A DNA stretch of 7,014 bases from an uncultured Oscillospiraceae bacterium (GTDB lineage: Bacteria; Bacillota; Clostridia; Oscillospirales; Oscillospiraceae). This document shows positions 6,550 through 7,014 of this stretch, in pieces. The DNA lies in NCBI GenBank assembly GCA_934659475.1, contig CAKUHX010000086.1, positions 1 through 7,014 on the forward strand. The letters are read 5' to 3'. The notes under the pieces were generated by a model. It did no database searches, was not told the DNA's origin, and saw only the letters and a list, made by a program, of their open reading frames with translations. Every line of letters begins with the position of its first letter. Position 1 is the stretch's first letter. The translations under genes and the position numbers were made by a program.

Positions 6550-6580
6550 AAAAAAGACGCCGCGGTGGCGGCGCCTTTTT
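6550..6580 (-). terminator. Hairpin terminator between ptsH and uvrC (possible attenuator)
   Basis: The arms 6551-6563 and 6568-6580 pair around a 4-nt loop. On the minus strand this is five A-U pairs, then GGCGCCGC with GCGGCGUC including one G-U, followed by six T residues (6555-6550). On the plus strand the G-U becomes an A-C mismatch, so termination should favour the minus direction. It lies 25 nt after the ptsH stop and 10 nt before the uvrC ribosome site. I found no promoter between the two genes. Confidence 0.88.
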
Positions 6581-6604
6581 CAATGGCTGGATCAAACTTG
6601 CTGC

Positions 6605-6868
6605 TTACTCAGCAAAATCGGAGGAGATCATCTTGGCAAGGGCTTCTACCGCTTCCTTTTCGTCGGGGCCGTCAGCGATCAGCTTGATCTGAGTGCCCTT
6701 TACGATGCCAAGAGAGAGAACGCCCAGCAGGCTCTTCGCGTTGACTTTCCGCTCTTCCTTTTCCACCCAGATGGAGCTTTTGAACTCATTGGCCTTCTGG
6801 ATGAAGAAAGTTGCAGGTCTGGCGTGCAGGCCGACCTGATTGTTCACAACAGCTTCCTGACTATACAT
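6605..6868 (-). CDS. ptsH: Phosphocarrier protein HPr of the sugar phosphotransferase system
   Basis: 87 residues, against 88 in Bacillus subtilis. HPr carries a phosphoryl group from enzyme I to the sugar-specific EIIA proteins. The active-site histidine is H15 in GLHARPATFF, with R17 conserved. S46 lies in KSLLGVLSLG, the site phosphorylated by HPr kinase in Firmicutes for carbon catabolite control. His at 15 rules out the paralogue Crh, which has Gln there. I chose the ATG at 6866-6868 because it puts His at 15 and Ser at 46 and follows GGAGG (6880-6884) by 11 nt. An upstream ATG at 6890-6892 would add eight residues and bury the ribosome site in the coding region. No enzyme I or HPr kinase gene lies in the window. 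The promoter at 6907-6936 precedes it and a hairpin terminator follows. Confidence 0.97.
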   Translation of the reverse strand: MYSQEAVVNNQVGLHARPATFFIQKANEFKSSIWVEKEERKVNAKSLLGVLSLGIVKGTQIKLIADGPDEKEAVEALAKMISSDFAE

Positions 6869-6906
6869 ATGGCCTCGTACCTCCATACTCATCGAATCGT
6901 ATCCAT

Positions 6907-6936
6907 AGCATACCAGATTTATACCGCTCTCGTCAA
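6907..6936 (-). promoter_or_regulatory. Promoter of ptsH
   Basis: On the minus strand TTGACG (-35, 6931-6936, 5 of 6) is followed after 18 nt by TATGCT (-10, 6907-6912), preceded by TGG, which gives an extended -10. Transcription would begin near 6900, with a leader of about 32 nt. It is the strongest-looking promoter in the window, fitting a highly expressed HPr. The stretch 6937-7014 upstream shows no gene, only A/T-rich tracts that could act as an UP-type element. Confidence 0.7.
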
Positions 6937-7014
6937 TGGCAATTTACACAAATCTGTCTCATCAGCTTGAAAAAAATGTCTGGAAACGTCTTGAAGGTTT
7001 TTGCCTGACAGGGG

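Noticed and set aside
6981..6994. A catabolite-responsive (cre)-like sequence, TGGAAACGTCTTGA, upstream of ptsH
   Set aside because: It has the central CG but misses several conserved positions of the cre consensus, and it lies well upstream of the promoter. Too weak to call.
6539..7011. Direct repeat CCTGACAG at 6539-6546 and 7004-7011
   Set aside because: An 8-bp repeat is expected many times by chance in 7 kb, and it is not linked to a mobile element or target duplication.
1..7014. Search by eye for CRISPR arrays, tRNA/rRNA, insertion sequences, phage or defence genes
   Set aside because: No spaced direct repeats, transposase, integrase, cloverleaf or defence motifs were seen. The content is housekeeping and metabolic.

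Overview
All seven genes I can support lie on the minus strand, so the window reads right to left. The DNA is GC-rich with strong GGAGG-type ribosome binding sites and Rho-independent terminators. It encodes an HPr with both His15 and the regulatory Ser46. The uvrC / rsmD / coaD / coiled-coil order, the XRE regulator fused to a membrane domain and the protein sequences suggest a GC-rich clostridial Firmicute, probably gut Oscillospiraceae (Flavonifractor/Pseudoflavonifractor-like). The taxonomy is inferred from sequence feel and gene context, not from a search.

Right to left: an intergenic stretch (6937-7014) in which I see no gene is followed by a good promoter (6907-6936) driving ptsH (HPr). 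A hairpin terminator (6550-6580) follows ptsH and sits almost on the ribosome binding site of uvrC. Next comes a compact cluster uvrC - rsmD - coaD - coiled-coil gene (6528-3061). The last three are translationally tight: a 49-nt gap after uvrC, a 4-nt overlap rsmD/coaD and a 3-nt gap coaD/coiled-coil. A perfect 26-bp palindrome plus T-run (3000-3031) ends the cluster. An isolated XRE-type regulator with four predicted membrane helices (2157-2909) has its own promoter and terminator. The last gene, cut by the left edge, is an oxaloacetate decarboxylase alpha / pyruvate carboxylase subunit B protein with its own promoter and a leader of about 80 nt. The 270 bases between the regulator and this gene hold only the regulator's terminator, a purine-rich stretch, the promoter and the leader.

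The genes are mostly housekeeping: sugar-PTS phosphotransfer (HPr), nucleotide excision repair (UvrC), 16S rRNA methylation (RsmD), coenzyme A synthesis (CoaD) and biotin-dependent carboxyl transfer in C3/C4 acid metabolism.

The most interesting structure is inside the carboxyltransferase gene at 508-534, exactly where the catalytic part joins the biotin-carrier part. There an A6 run forms a canonical A-AAA-AAG slippery heptamer in the zero frame. It overlaps a perfect AAGGAGG Shine-Dalgarno sequence placed 8 nt before an in-frame GTG, and the -1 frame stops at a TAA overlapping that GTG. The gene may therefore be a one-nucleotide fusion of two subunit genes, or make both fused and separate products. 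I see no CRISPR, phage, transposon, defence or RNA gene, and no clear new multi-gene system.
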